From positions 1 to 64,000 of the forward strand of contig JAFEAF010000011.1 in assembly GCA_018266555.1 (NCBI GenBank): DNA of 64,000 bases, given 5' to 3'. Each line of letters begins with the position of its first letter. Positions within the stretch are counted from its first letter, which is position 1. Shown here piece by piece: positions 1 to 7,444 of this stretch. Both the position numbers and the translations under genes were made by a program. Source of the stretch: Bacteroidota bacterium (GTDB lineage Bacteria > Bacteroidota > Bacteroidia > Chitinophagales > Chitinophagaceae). The notes under the pieces are model-generated. The model was not told where the DNA came from, searched no databases, and worked only from the letters and a program-made list of their open reading frames with translations.

Positions 1-28
1 GTAGTGAGCCTTCGTTGCGTTCGCCAGC

Positions 29-856
29 CTATTTGCGGCGGATGATTTTTTTGCTTCCGTCTTTTACTTCTTCCAGCCCTATCAGGTGCAGCAGTTCGGT
101 ATAAAAACCTTTGTCTAAACTGTTGCTGTCATTGGCAAAGGGAAGTTTTAGCAAATGGACCGGTGATAATATCTTAAATAACGGGATGAGGGCCTTGTCA
201 TCTGTTTTGTCGGCATTTTTAAGCGGTTTTTCAAAAGCCCTTATATCGAACCAGGTATAGGGCATTTCGTCTTCCAAAACTTCAAGGAAAGGCTTAGCAA
301 TTTCCTTATAAAAAAGGTCGGTGCTGCTGCTCACTTTCTGTCCTGCAGCCCATTCTTTGTATTGTTTTACCAAGCCTGTGTTTTTAAAAAAGATGCGTTC
401 AAAAACACCGGCGTCAAAAATGTACCATTCGTATATGTTGGTAATAACAAGATTGGTGATACTGTTATTCCGGTGCTCAATCCGCTCCCGTAAATAATAC
501 AGGATAAGCTCATGCATGGCTTTAGCATTAAGGCTTGTTTTGGTAACCATATCGGCCGTATTGGACGGTCTTTTTACCTCAAACAGCAATGCAGCAGGTG
601 TGGCTGCGTCTTTGCCCGTATGGGCCACAAAATCTGTTTTGCCCTTAGTGGCCAGCAGGTGTGCCGGATGATAAAAGGTATCCCGCAGAAAATTCATCAG
701 GTGAATTTTCACATTCTCCTCAGATTCCTTCTCGTCTATCTGCCCCAGCAAGCTGATGAGATTGGTTTTAAACGCCTCCATTTCAAGCCGTTTGGGTTTG
801 ATGAGGCGGTAAGCCTTATTGAGTGCCTGTTTAAGGCCGATTTCCTTTAGCGTCAT
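29..856 (-). CDS. N-terminal part of a type IIG (Eco57I-like) restriction-modification enzyme, interrupted
   Basis: The 275-residue product resembles the N-terminal nuclease region of large single-chain type IIG restriction-methyltransferases (DUF7149-type region). A PD-(D/E)xK-like nuclease core is visible: D75 followed by E93-V-K95 in FEVKRP. Full-length relatives are about 1000 residues or more, so this is only the start. The frame ends in TAG at 29-31, yet the same frame is open to the window edge and reads AGERNEGSL, which resembles the sequence that continues in such enzymes. A CAG-to-TAG change is therefore likely, making this a probable pseudogene or phase-variant allele. It is the leftmost cargo gene of the putative integrative element. 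Family call fairly confident; inactivation inferred. Confidence 0.7.
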   Translation of the reverse strand: MTLKEIGLKQALNKAYRLIKPKRLEMEAFKTNLISLLGQIDEKESEENVKIHLMNFLRDTFYHPAHLLATKGKTDFVAHTGKDAATPAALLFEVKRPSNTADMVTKTSLNAKAMHELILYYLRERIEHRNNSITNLVITNIYEWYIFDAGVFERIFFKNTGLVKQYKEWAAGQKVSSSTDLFYKEIAKPFLEVLEDEMPYTWFDIRAFEKPLKNADKTDDKALIPLFKILSPVHLLKLPFANDSNSLDKGFYTELLHLIGLEEVKDGSKKIIRRK

Positions 857-1268
857 GCCGTGCGAATAGGATTAAGTTTTGATTGAATTGGAAAAATACG
901 AATAAAGGGCTGTTTATCTGCCGGGGCAAGCGGTAATAATTTATAATATGCGTTTAATAGATGTATGACCAGCAGATTGTTCCCGGGATATTCCCCGGAA
1001 TATACCGGGATGCAAAAATGTGAACCTTATAATGATGGATGGGTATGGGAAGGGAGGCTATTCTGCCTCTCTGCGGATAGCACTGCTATCCCTTTGCAGG
1101 AAGGGAAGTAAGGGTATTTATATGTTCACATCAAACAAAACAGAGTAAAAAGAGATGCCGGGCGGCGCAAAAAACAAATAAAACTCTTTTTCAAAGAATG
1201 AAAACAAAAATTGTGCGAAAATGCATCAATCAATTTCAAAATTGGCCCGGTGGGGAATAGGGGATAAA
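857..1268. other. Intergenic region with three hairpins, no gene seen
   Basis: No convincing ORF on either strand. It contains a 30-nt near-perfect inverted repeat at 981-1010 (14-bp arms, one mismatch), a GAGGC/GCCTC hairpin at 1054-1069 and a GGATAG/CTATCC hairpin at 1075-1091 flanked by CTGC/GCAG. It lies between the restriction fragment and the HTH-like gene, both on the minus strand. Confidence 0.5.
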
Positions 1269-2153
1269 CTATGCGGCAATTTTGGCGGCCTCTGCAATGC
1301 GGATTGCGGCAGCCTTTTTAATTTGCGGTGCAACAACCAGGTTATTAAACTTACTGATTGTTTTAAACTGAATTTTTGGGATGATCTCATCAAAGGTTTG
1401 AACGAGTACCAATATATAAGCAACCCCTTTCACCACAATGATGCTGAATCGTAGCCTGCCTTTCAACTCCGGAAATTGCTCCTCCATATGTGGCCGGATA
1501 TTATAATCAGGTTTTGGCAGGCGGGTAATTTCTGTGAATTTGTGAATGGTTTGGATAAATCCGGCATCGGCGGCTTTTTTCCTAAGTTGAGAAGCCCTTG
1601 TTTTACTGCATCCAAACATTTCGGCAATTTGTGGCAGGCAAAGACCGTAATACTTTGGTTGGGGGCCGTCGGCATAAACCCTGGCAGGATTGGTAGCATC
1701 CCTTTTGTTAGCTACGGGCCTCAGTTTACGCCTGACGACAACCTCCCAAAAATATTTCTGCTTGTTCACTTCTGCACAAAGCATAACTCCCATAAGATAC
1801 ACATCGAGTATTTTTAAATGCTTGTAAAATAATGTAGTAGCTTGCTTACTTCTTATATTATATTCAATCCGCAACCGGTCGAACCCACGGAAATGATAGA
1901 TGCCTGAACTTTCATTCAGGTTAATCCAGTTTAGTTCAATTAATTTATTAAAATGTTTGCGGTAAGTGCGGTCATCACTAATCCGCAATGCTTTCATTAC
2001 CGATTTGAATACGGGTGAGTCTTTGTGCAGCTTTCCGCTGGAGTGGAATTTGAGATAGAGAAAAATGGCAAATGCTTTTTGAAGGCCGTATACTACCACA
2101 TATCGGCTTATGTCTACCGGAATCTGAAGTTTATTTGTTTGCCTTGTGGCCAT
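1269..2153 (-). CDS. Unknown element-borne protein with HTH-like segments
   Basis: 294 residues, basic, no signal peptide or membrane segment. I do not recognise a named family. Two regions look like winged-helix or HTH folds: about residues 45-100 (ALRISDDRTYRKHFNKLIEL) and about 175-205, where LPQIAEMFGCSKTRASQLRK reads as a classical HTH helix pair. The C-terminus is Ala/Lys/Ile-rich and probably disordered or helical. Proteins of this kind sit beside excisionase and integrase genes in Bacteroidota islands, so a DNA-binding role in element maintenance or gene control is plausible, but this is inference. It is separated from the upstream HTH gene by 125 bp on the same strand. Confidence 0.6.
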   Translation of the reverse strand: MATRQTNKLQIPVDISRYVVVYGLQKAFAIFLYLKFHSSGKLHKDSPVFKSVMKALRISDDRTYRKHFNKLIELNWINLNESSGIYHFRGFDRLRIEYNIRSKQATTLFYKHLKILDVYLMGVMLCAEVNKQKYFWEVVVRRKLRPVANKRDATNPARVYADGPQPKYYGLCLPQIAEMFGCSKTRASQLRKKAADAGFIQTIHKFTEITRLPKPDYNIRPHMEEQFPELKGRLRFSIIVVKGVAYILVLVQTFDEIIPKIQFKTISKFNNLVVAPQIKKAAAIRIAEAAKIAA

Positions 2154-2278
2154 AGTTCATTCTTTTGCTTTTTGAAAAGCAGTCCGTGTTCTTTCTTCAT
2201 ACAGCAGTTTTGGTTTGATTTCGGTTTTTCAAAGGATGGCTTCTTAGCAGAAGCGATCAGTGATGTGTGTTGGGATAG

Positions 2279-2548
2279 TTAAGCGGCATTAGACTTATTC
2301 CCTTCCAGTACACTCATTACATCTTTTCTTGAGTAGTAGATAGTGCCGCCCATTTTTGTGAAGGGGAGTTTTCCATTTACTCTCAGGTTCTGCAAAGTGC
2401 CGGGTGAGCATTGTAACAACTGCATCACATCAGCGCTTTTCAACCATTCCTTTTGTTCGCCAGGTGTTTGAAACAACCTTTTGATTTCATCGACAATCTC
2501 ACTTTTTAAAGTGTGAAAGTCGGCTTTCGTAATCAACTCAATTTCCAT
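2279..2548 (-). CDS. Excisionase-like helix-turn-helix protein (HTH_17 type)
   Basis: 89 residues ending in a MerR-like HTH_17 domain (about residues 36-85). The pattern is typical: WLKSADVMQLLQCSPGTLQN, then a short wing with MGGTIYYSRKDV. Small proteins of this type next to Bacteroidota tyrosine integrases act as recombination directionality factors or local regulators. The N-terminal 35 residues are an acidic helix. It lies 155 bp downstream of the integrase stop on the same strand, with repeat motifs in between that could be its binding sites (see 2587-2685). Confidence 0.8.
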   Translation of the reverse strand: MEIELITKADFHTLKSEIVDEIKRLFQTPGEQKEWLKSADVMQLLQCSPGTLQNLRVNGKLPFTKMGGTIYYSRKDVMSVLEGNKSNAA

Positions 2549-2586
2549 AGTTCCAGACTTATGTTTTTTAATGAATTAGCTGTAAC

Positions 2587-2685
2587 AAATTTACTAATAA
2601 TATTCGCATTTAAATAGAATCATTTACCAACAATTTTCCACAATTAGTGGATAAAACCATTGGCAATATTGAATTTTGTGGATAA
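2587..2685. repeat. Candidate integrase/excisionase arm sites downstream of int
   Basis: AAATTTACTAAT at 2587-2598 is repeated exactly, in the same orientation, at 3971-3982 on the other side of the integrase gene. TTTTGTGGATAA at 2674-2685 is the exact inverse complement of TTATCCACAAAA at 4008-4019. A third, imperfect relative (AGTGGATAA) is at 2646-2654. The TTATCCACA core also matches a DnaA box, so replication control is an alternative reading. Function is inferred. Confidence 0.4.
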
Positions 2686-2703
2686 CTAAACGATTTAGTA
2701 TTA

Positions 2704-3948
2704 TCATGCAATTCTTACTTTTGCAGCCTGAATTTTAACTCCCATTTTCTCTTTCAGCAATGCCATATCGTTACTTACTTTTTTATCCAACACTTTTGCA
2801 TAATGCTGAGTTGTTTTGATAGATTTATGACCTAACATTTTGGATACACTTTCAATCGGCACATCATTTTGTAAAGTAATAGTAGTGGCGAATGAGTGAC
2901 GGGCAATGTGGAATGTGATATTTTTTTCTATACCACAGATAGCAGCAATCTCTTTTAAGTATCCATTCATTTTTTGGTTAGAGCTTACCGGTAGTAAAGT
3001 TTTTTCTGCACTGCATTTGGGATGGTTTACATACTTATCTAAAATTGCCTGTGCCATTGGGAGAATAGGAATGCTTGAACGGGTATCCGTTTTTGTGCGA
3101 TTTACTTTTATCCACCTTTCACCATCAATGCCAATGATGATATGGTCTTTTGTCAGTTTCTTTACATCACTATACGCCAGACCGGTGAAACAACAGAATA
3201 GGAATATATCCCTCACCTGATCTACTCTTGAAGTGGCAAACTCTTTATCGGCGATAGCCTGTATCTCATGCTCATGTAATATTTCTCTTTCCACTTCATG
3301 CAGGTGAAAACGATAACTGATAAAAGGGTCTTTATCTATCCAACCATTGCCGAGACATATACGCATTATCTTCTTGAAGTTTGTGAGGTACTTAATAGCT
3401 GTATTGTGTGAACACTTGCGGATGGCTTTCAGGAAATATTCATACTCGGTAATGAACTCATGATTAACATGCTTAATGGGATAATCAGAAACGTTATACT
3501 TGTATTCCAAAAATTCCTTTGTATGGTTTAATGCTGTTGCATACCTTTCATGTGTACCGAAAGAATATTCCTTTCCGATCAGTGATTTCATCTGGTCGTT
3601 GTGGTACTGAAAAACTTCCATGATGGTTTTACTTTTTTCAGTAATACCGAAGTAGGAATTTTTAACTGCTTCTGCTGTTATTACTTTACCGGTTTCCAGT
3701 AAGCGATTATAATGCTGAAACAATGCAGTACGAATTGTAAGTATATGAGCATTCAGTGTACGGATTTCTTCGGTATTACCTTTTGCAATACCTGCTTTAT
3801 TGATCCATTTATCCGGTTCAATAAACCGCTTGAGTGAAAACTCAGTTCTTACTTCATTAATGGTAATCCTGGCATAGATAGGAGCCTTACCAAACTCGTT
3901 TTTCTTGGAAGATTTTACCTGGAAAGACAGGTGCAATACGTTGTTCAT
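2704..3948 (-). CDS. Tyrosine site-specific integrase (Bacteroidota type)
   Basis: 414 residues. Order: arm-binding N-terminal domain (about 1-95), SAM-like core-binding domain (about 105-205) and catalytic domain (about 220-390). The catalytic motifs seen are HIAR (H347, R350), LGHKSIKTTQHY (H374, Y383) and a candidate lysine in RTKTD (around 286). The first catalytic arginine expected in TGLRYSD is replaced by alanine (TGLAYS, residues 255-260). Some Bacteroidota integrases, such as IntDOT, are also known to lack this arginine. The 5' end faces tRNA-Ser, 249 bp away, which suggests integration into that gene. It belongs with the excisionase-like gene downstream. Enzyme class very sure; activity not tested by sequence alone. 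Confidence 0.95.
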   Translation of the reverse strand: MNNVLHLSFQVKSSKKNEFGKAPIYARITINEVRTEFSLKRFIEPDKWINKAGIAKGNTEEIRTLNAHILTIRTALFQHYNRLLETGKVITAEAVKNSYFGITEKSKTIMEVFQYHNDQMKSLIGKEYSFGTHERYATALNHTKEFLEYKYNVSDYPIKHVNHEFITEYEYFLKAIRKCSHNTAIKYLTNFKKIMRICLGNGWIDKDPFISYRFHLHEVEREILHEHEIQAIADKEFATSRVDQVRDIFLFCCFTGLAYSDVKKLTKDHIIIGIDGERWIKVNRTKTDTRSSIPILPMAQAILDKYVNHPKCSAEKTLLPVSSNQKMNGYLKEIAAICGIEKNITFHIARHSFATTITLQNDVPIESVSKMLGHKSIKTTQHYAKVLDKKVSNDMALLKEKMGVKIQAAKVRIA

Positions 3949-3970
3949 TTTTGGTCCGATTTTAGGTTAT

Positions 3971-4083
3971 AAATTTACTAATTCTATTAGCAATTTCCTA
4001 ATACTTTTTATCCACAAAACCCTTGATGGTAAAGGATTTCAGCGATTTGGCGAGACCTGTAAAAATGAAGGGAAAAGGTCTCG
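3971..4083. promoter_or_regulatory. int upstream region with arm-like repeats and an inverted repeat
   Basis: Contains AAATTTACTAAT (3971-3982), TTATCCACAAAA (4008-4019) and a perfect 8-bp inverted repeat CGAGACCT (4051-4058) / AGGTCTCG (4076-4083). The position, between the tRNA 3' end and int, is where an attachment site with arm sites and the int promoter would lie. Role inferred. Confidence 0.4.
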
Positions 4084-4128
4084 ATTTAGACCATTTTCTT
4101 TGGAGTTTTTTGAATGATTTGGGGAGTA

Positions 4129-4169
4129 CCAAAAATAAAAAACCCTTGCCTATATTGAGTTTGCAAGGA
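4129..4169 (-). terminator. Rho-independent terminator of tRNA-Ser
   Basis: Read on the minus strand, a CCTTGC/GCAAGG stem (4163-4168 with 4144-4149) is followed by a T-rich run (4129-4142). It lies 28 bp beyond the tRNA 3' end. Confidence 0.75.
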
Positions 4170-4196
4170 TTTAATAAAGTTTGAATAGTGTTTCAG

Positions 4197-4281
4197 CGGA
4201 GAGAGAGGGATTCGAACCCCCGGAGGCTTTCACCTCAACGGTTTTCAAGACCGCCGCATTCGACCGCTCTGCCATCTCTCC
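4197..4281 (-). tRNA. tRNA-Ser (anticodon TGA)
   Basis: An 85-nt cloverleaf on the minus strand. The acceptor stem is GGAGAGA (4275-4281) with TCTCTCC (4198-4204), discriminator G at 4197. The anticodon loop CTTGAAA gives TGA. There is a long variable arm with a GAGG/CCTC stem, as expected for class II tRNA-Ser, and a T-arm of GGGGG-TTCGAAT-CCCTC. The 3' CCA is not encoded. It probably serves as the integration target of the element to the left. Confidence 0.95.
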
Positions 4282-4565
4282 GGCGCAAAAATAGTTCCGG
4301 GAGATATATCAGCAAAATCGAATTATTAATTAGGCAACTGAGTTTATTTCTATATGGAGCTTTGAAAACAACTTTAATGAGAATGTAAGTATAACCGGCA
4401 TAAAAAGATAAGTATGCCATTTATCCGGCTGGTCATATTAAAAATTTGTTCCTTTCGCTTAGCCATACATTTTTTCAACAAGAATTTCATAAAGTAGTAC
4501 ATGACATAAGATACCGGATGATTATGTACTTTTTAAAACCAGACTAAAGAAGCTTATAATTTTTT
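4282..4565. other. Intergenic region between tRNA-Ser and the CBS gene
   Basis: No ORF supported. It holds a GGCATA/TATGCC hairpin (4397-4402 with 4413-4418) and AT-rich sequence that should include the tRNA-Ser promoter on the minus strand. Confidence 0.4.
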
Positions 4566-4596
4566 TTGAATGCAAACTTTATTCTTCGTAAATTTC
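4566..4596 (+). promoter_or_regulatory. Promoter of the CBS-domain gene
   Basis: TTG at 4566-4568, 20 nt, then TAAATTTC at 4589-4596: seven of eight bases of the Bacteroidota -7 consensus TAnnTTTG, with correct spacing to the -33 TTG. The ATG follows 20 nt downstream. Confidence 0.55.
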
Positions 4597-4615
4597 AGGG
4601 AGAAAATTTAGCCAT

Positions 4616-5050
4616 ATGAACAAAGTCAGTTCCATCCTTTCCAGAAAAGGAAAATCCATTGTTTCAATACCTTCCACTACTGCTGTTATTGATGCCTTAA
4701 AGCTTATGTCTGAAAAAAATATCGGCTCTGTAGTTGTGATGGATGGAGAAAAATATGCCGGTATCATTACCGAACGGGATTATTCACGAAAAATAGTTTT
4801 GAAAGGTAAAAGTTCAACGGACACAAAGGTTGCAGAAATTATGACCACGGATCTGCCAACAGTAAAACCGGATGACAGCATAGAGCATTGCAGAGAGCTG
4901 ATGGGGGATAAAAATGTACGATACCTTCCAGTATTTGATAAAGAAATGCTTGTTGGTATCATTTCGATGAGTGATGTTGTAAAAGAAACGATACTTCTGC
5001 AAAAAGAAACTATCAGCCATCTTGAAAGCTATATTCATAGCAATATCTGA
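4616..5050 (+). CDS. CBS-domain pair protein
   Basis: 144 residues made of two CBS domains (about 8-62 and 73-132), with no other domain. Hallmarks are IGSVVVMDGEKYAGIITERD in the first and VRYLPVFDKEMLVGIISMSD in the second. Such stand-alone CBS pairs bind adenine nucleotides and act as energy-state sensors; the partner is not evident here. Cytoplasmic. The ATG at 4616 sits 20 nt after a good promoter and the gene ends in a strong terminator, so it is a single-gene transcript. Confidence 0.9.
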   Translation: MNKVSSILSRKGKSIVSIPSTTAVIDALKLMSEKNIGSVVVMDGEKYAGIITERDYSRKIVLKGKSSTDTKVAEIMTTDLPTVKPDDSIEHCRELMGDKNVRYLPVFDKEMLVGIISMSDVVKETILLQKETISHLESYIHSNI

Positions 5051-5070
5051 CTTGCTATTCCATTAAATAA

Positions 5071-5099
5071 AGCGGAGCCCCGTAAGGCTCTGCTTTTTT
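5071..5099 (+). terminator. Rho-independent terminator after the CBS gene
   Basis: AGCGGAGCC (5071-5079) pairs with GGCTCTGCT (5085-5093), with one G-T pair, followed by a run of T, 21 bp after the stop codon. Confidence 0.85.
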
Positions 5100-5220
5100 A
5101 TGTCTACTGTTACTTCATCTGTTAAGGCTTTTTAAAAGCAGGTATTCTGTCATATATCTTGCAAATAATAACCTATGATCATAGTAAATTGCCAGGGTTT
5201 TAAAATTCAAATAAAATATA

Positions 5221-5757
5221 ATGACTGAAACAGCAACTTTTGCCAATGGATGTTTTTGGTGCACTGAAGCAGTATTTACTGATTTAAACGGTATCATCAG
5301 TGTGACTTCTGGATATACCGGTGGCCTAACTGAAAACCCAACGTATAAACAAGTTTGCTCCGGGCAAACCGGGCATGCGGAATGTTTGCAGATTGTTTAT
5401 GATCCTTCGAAGATCAGTTTTGATGAATTGCTGGAAGTATTTTGGAAAACACATGATCCCACTACACGCAACCGCCAGGGTGGTGATGTGGGAACGCAAT
5501 ACCGCAGCGCTATTTTTTATCATAGTGAAGAACAAAAACAAAAAGCCGAAAAATTTAAAACTGAACTTGATCAAACCGGCGCTTTTGATAAGCCCATCGT
5601 TACAGAAATAACCACATTTACAAAATTCTATCCTGCCGAAGATTATCACCAACGATATTTTGAAAACAATGAAGATAACAACCCGTACTGTACTATGGTC
5701 ATCCGGCCTAAAGTGGATAAATTCAGAAAAGTGTTTAAGGACAAATTGAAAAAATAA
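5221..5757 (+). CDS. msrA: Peptide-methionine (S)-S-oxide reductase
   Basis: 178 residues, the normal length of a single-domain MsrA. The catalytic motif GCFWCTE (residues 10-16, nucleophile C11) is present, with family motifs TSGYTGG, GHAECLQIVYDP, HDPTTRNRQGGDVGTQYRSA and AEDYHQRYF. It reduces methionine-S-sulfoxide in proteins using thioredoxin. No MsrB domain is fused. No signal peptide, so cytoplasmic. Monocistronic by spacing, converging on an outer-membrane protein gene with a shared hairpin over both stop codons. Confidence 0.97.
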   Translation: MTETATFANGCFWCTEAVFTDLNGIISVTSGYTGGLTENPTYKQVCSGQTGHAECLQIVYDPSKISFDELLEVFWKTHDPTTRNRQGGDVGTQYRSAIFYHSEEQKQKAEKFKTELDQTGAFDKPIVTEITTFTKFYPAEDYHQRYFENNEDNNPYCTMVIRPKVDKFRKVFKDKLKK

Positions 5758-5792
5758 ATAAACTTTAAAGAGGAATACAAAGTTTGTTTATT
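5753..5792. terminator. Bidirectional hairpin between convergent genes
   Basis: Arms AATAAATAAACTTT (5753-5766) and AAAGTTTGTTTATT (5779-5792) match at 13 of 14 positions, with a 12-nt loop. The hairpin covers both the msrA stop and the stop of the opposing gene. Confidence 0.55.
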
Positions 5793-6414
5793 CGCTCAAA
5801 TTAAAATAAATCCCCGCATGTACGTTGACATTATCCAGGTTTTTATAACCAAATTTTTTATACGGTGCATAATTATAAGTGCCCCCAATATCTGCTCCCC
5901 AGTTATTAAACTTCATAAAAGGTATTTTAATTCCAAAACCACCCTGGGCTATGAAGCCGGTACTGTTTGATGGATTTGAAAATTCACCAAGGTATTGTGT
6001 GTTACTGATAAAATTTGCTCCCGCTGCAGCACTCACATAAGGCCTTACTGACGTCAGCGTTTTTAAAAATGGGCTGAATTCCACTCTCGCCATTACAGGA
6101 ATTGTCTGCACAGAATTGGAAAGAACAGCAGATATCTGTTGTGATTGCCCGTAATTATAAACCTGGCGGGGATATTTTTGAAAATAATCCTGGTAGCCAA
6201 ATCCCAGGCCAATGCTTAGTATTGGGTTAGCGTGGTATAAAATATTTCCTGTGAATCCACGTGGTGAAGCATTTCCCACTAAGTTTGATTTAAAATCGCT
6301 TAATGGAAAACTGTAATTATAATTGAGATTAATACTCATTTTTGAATCCTGTGATTTTGCCGAATATCCTGCCACGAAAAAAACAAACAGGCTGATTACT
6401 ATTTTGTATTTCAT
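5788..6414 (-). CDS. Outer-membrane beta-barrel protein (PorT/OmpX-like)
   Basis: 208 residues with a signal peptide (about 1-20, ending SAKSQ). The rest has alternating hydrophobic beta-strand patterns: MSINLNYNYSFPLSDF, ILSIGLGFGYQDYF, GGFGIKIPFMKFNNWGADIG. It ends in FNLSE rather than a strict C-terminal aromatic. This fits the broad outer-membrane beta-barrel family of Bacteroidota, of about eight strands. Substrate unknown. It lies 12 bp downstream of a DUF4136 lipoprotein gene and is probably co-transcribed with it. Confidence 0.75.
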   Translation of the reverse strand: MKYKIVISLFVFFVAGYSAKSQDSKMSINLNYNYSFPLSDFKSNLVGNASPRGFTGNILYHANPILSIGLGFGYQDYFQKYPRQVYNYGQSQQISAVLSNSVQTIPVMARVEFSPFLKTLTSVRPYVSAAAGANFISNTQYLGEFSNPSNSTGFIAQGGFGIKIPFMKFNNWGADIGGTYNYAPYKKFGYKNLDNVNVHAGIYFNLSE

Positions 6415-6426
6415 ATTAAATAATTA

Positions 6427-7065
6427 TTAATTGGTTTGCAAATACGGTGACTGATCAAATAAGGCTTTTACCGTTACCGGTGCAACTGAATCATTATAAA
6501 TTCCGCTGCCCCTTATCAGCCCTGTCCATATTACATCCAGCTTCTGATTCTTATTAGCGTCCTTTAAATCCACCATATCAATACTGACTGCGCCTTCACT
6601 GACCTGGTATACTGCATAGCTGTATGGCAAATAATATCCATAGCCGGGGTAACCCCAGTAGTATGGATCCCAGTAAGTATCATAGTAATCCCAATAAGAT
6701 CCGTAACTGATAACTCCGGTTGTTGTTGAAATGATTCGGTTCACAGTGAGTCCCAGATCAGGATTATCATTCTTGGATACCAATACATACCCTCTTGCCT
6801 GCATCTGGTCTTTTACTGCCTGGATATATGCAGCATCTGCAGCAGTGAATTGCATTTTTGATTGCCCATTTACAATCAATGCAGCAGAATCGGAAACACA
6901 GAAAGTATGGAAGTCGCTAAACCGGGCTGTCGAATCATGATCTGTAATATAAATTCTTGATTCATCATCCGTCATATTTTTAAGAGGATCTTTCTGACAT
7001 CCCATAGCAAGAAGAGCCAAAGAACTCAGTATTACCATAGAATAAAATGTTTTCATAATTTCCAT
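6427..7065 (-). CDS. DUF4136 family lipoprotein
   Basis: 212 residues with a lipoprotein signal (lipobox LAMGC, lipidated Cys about residue 23). The body fits DUF4136: SDFHTFCVSD near the start, GYVLVSKNDNPDLGLTV in the middle, a Tyr/Gly/Trp-rich stretch at about 124-150, and a C-terminal FDQSPY. Family function is unknown; members sit in the envelope. The annotated start has an alternative ATG three codons later (7056) that gives a more usual lipoprotein signal. First gene of a two-gene unit with the beta-barrel protein. Confidence 0.85.
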   Translation of the reverse strand: MEIMKTFYSMVILSSLALLAMGCQKDPLKNMTDDESRIYITDHDSTARFSDFHTFCVSDSAALIVNGQSKMQFTAADAAYIQAVKDQMQARGYVLVSKNDNPDLGLTVNRIISTTTGVISYGSYWDYYDTYWDPYYWGYPGYGYYLPYSYAVYQVSEGAVSIDMVDLKDANKNQKLDVIWTGLIRGSGIYNDSVAPVTVKALFDQSPYLQTN

Positions 7066-7444
7066 TTTTAAACTAATAAATTAACTAATACATCAAATCG
7101 TACTTCACTGAAAGAGGGGCATCAATAAAAATGCCCAAAGAGGAAAACAAAATATTAAAATATGTCAATGAAATTTTAATGGCTGTTAAACCAATAAGAG
7201 AAAAGGCTGTAAGAAATTTGAAAATCAAACGGAGAAAGATGTTTATGAATTTTTATACCACTATATGACATTAAGGCATCACATGAAGTATTAATAGCAG
7301 AAAAAAACCTGAAAAGTGTTCTGAGCAGACGATGGCCATGTTTTTTAAAATTGAATTGATCTTTGTAGCAGAATAAACAAATACCGGAACCTTGTTGTAT
7401 TGGAATTATATTTTAATTCCAGTTACAATTCTTGTATTTAAATT
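7066..7444. other. Intergenic region between the DUF4136 gene and tmRNA
   Basis: AT-rich. A 45-codon ORF (7131-7268, plus) exists but has no ribosome binding site or recognisable product. Nothing else supported. Confidence 0.4.

Larger units (their letters stand above)
1..4196. mobile_element. Right end of an integrative element inserted at tRNA-Ser (partial)
   Basis: An integrase gene whose 5' end faces the 3' end of a tRNA-Ser gene (discriminator base at 4197), followed by an excisionase-sized HTH protein, an unknown HTH-like protein and a restriction-modification fragment, is the standard layout of a tRNA-targeted genomic island. The other boundary, expected to repeat the tRNA 3' end, is not in the window, so the element would extend to the left. 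Element identity is inferred from gene content and order; no att repeat could be confirmed. Confidence 0.55.

Noticed and set aside
2674-4019. DnaA-box-like TTATCCACA motifs read as a replication origin
   Set aside because: Only two good boxes, no dnaA/dnaN or parAB nearby and no AT-rich unwinding repeat; integrase arm sites fit better.
1-4196. Second copy of the tRNA-Ser 3' end as the distal att site
   Set aside because: No match to the tRNA 3' segment was found to the left of the integrase within the window.
7131-7268. A 45-codon plus-strand ORF (MPKEENKILKYVNEILMAVK...) upstream of tmRNA
   Set aside because: No ribosome binding site, no recognised family, AT-rich region where such ORFs arise by chance.
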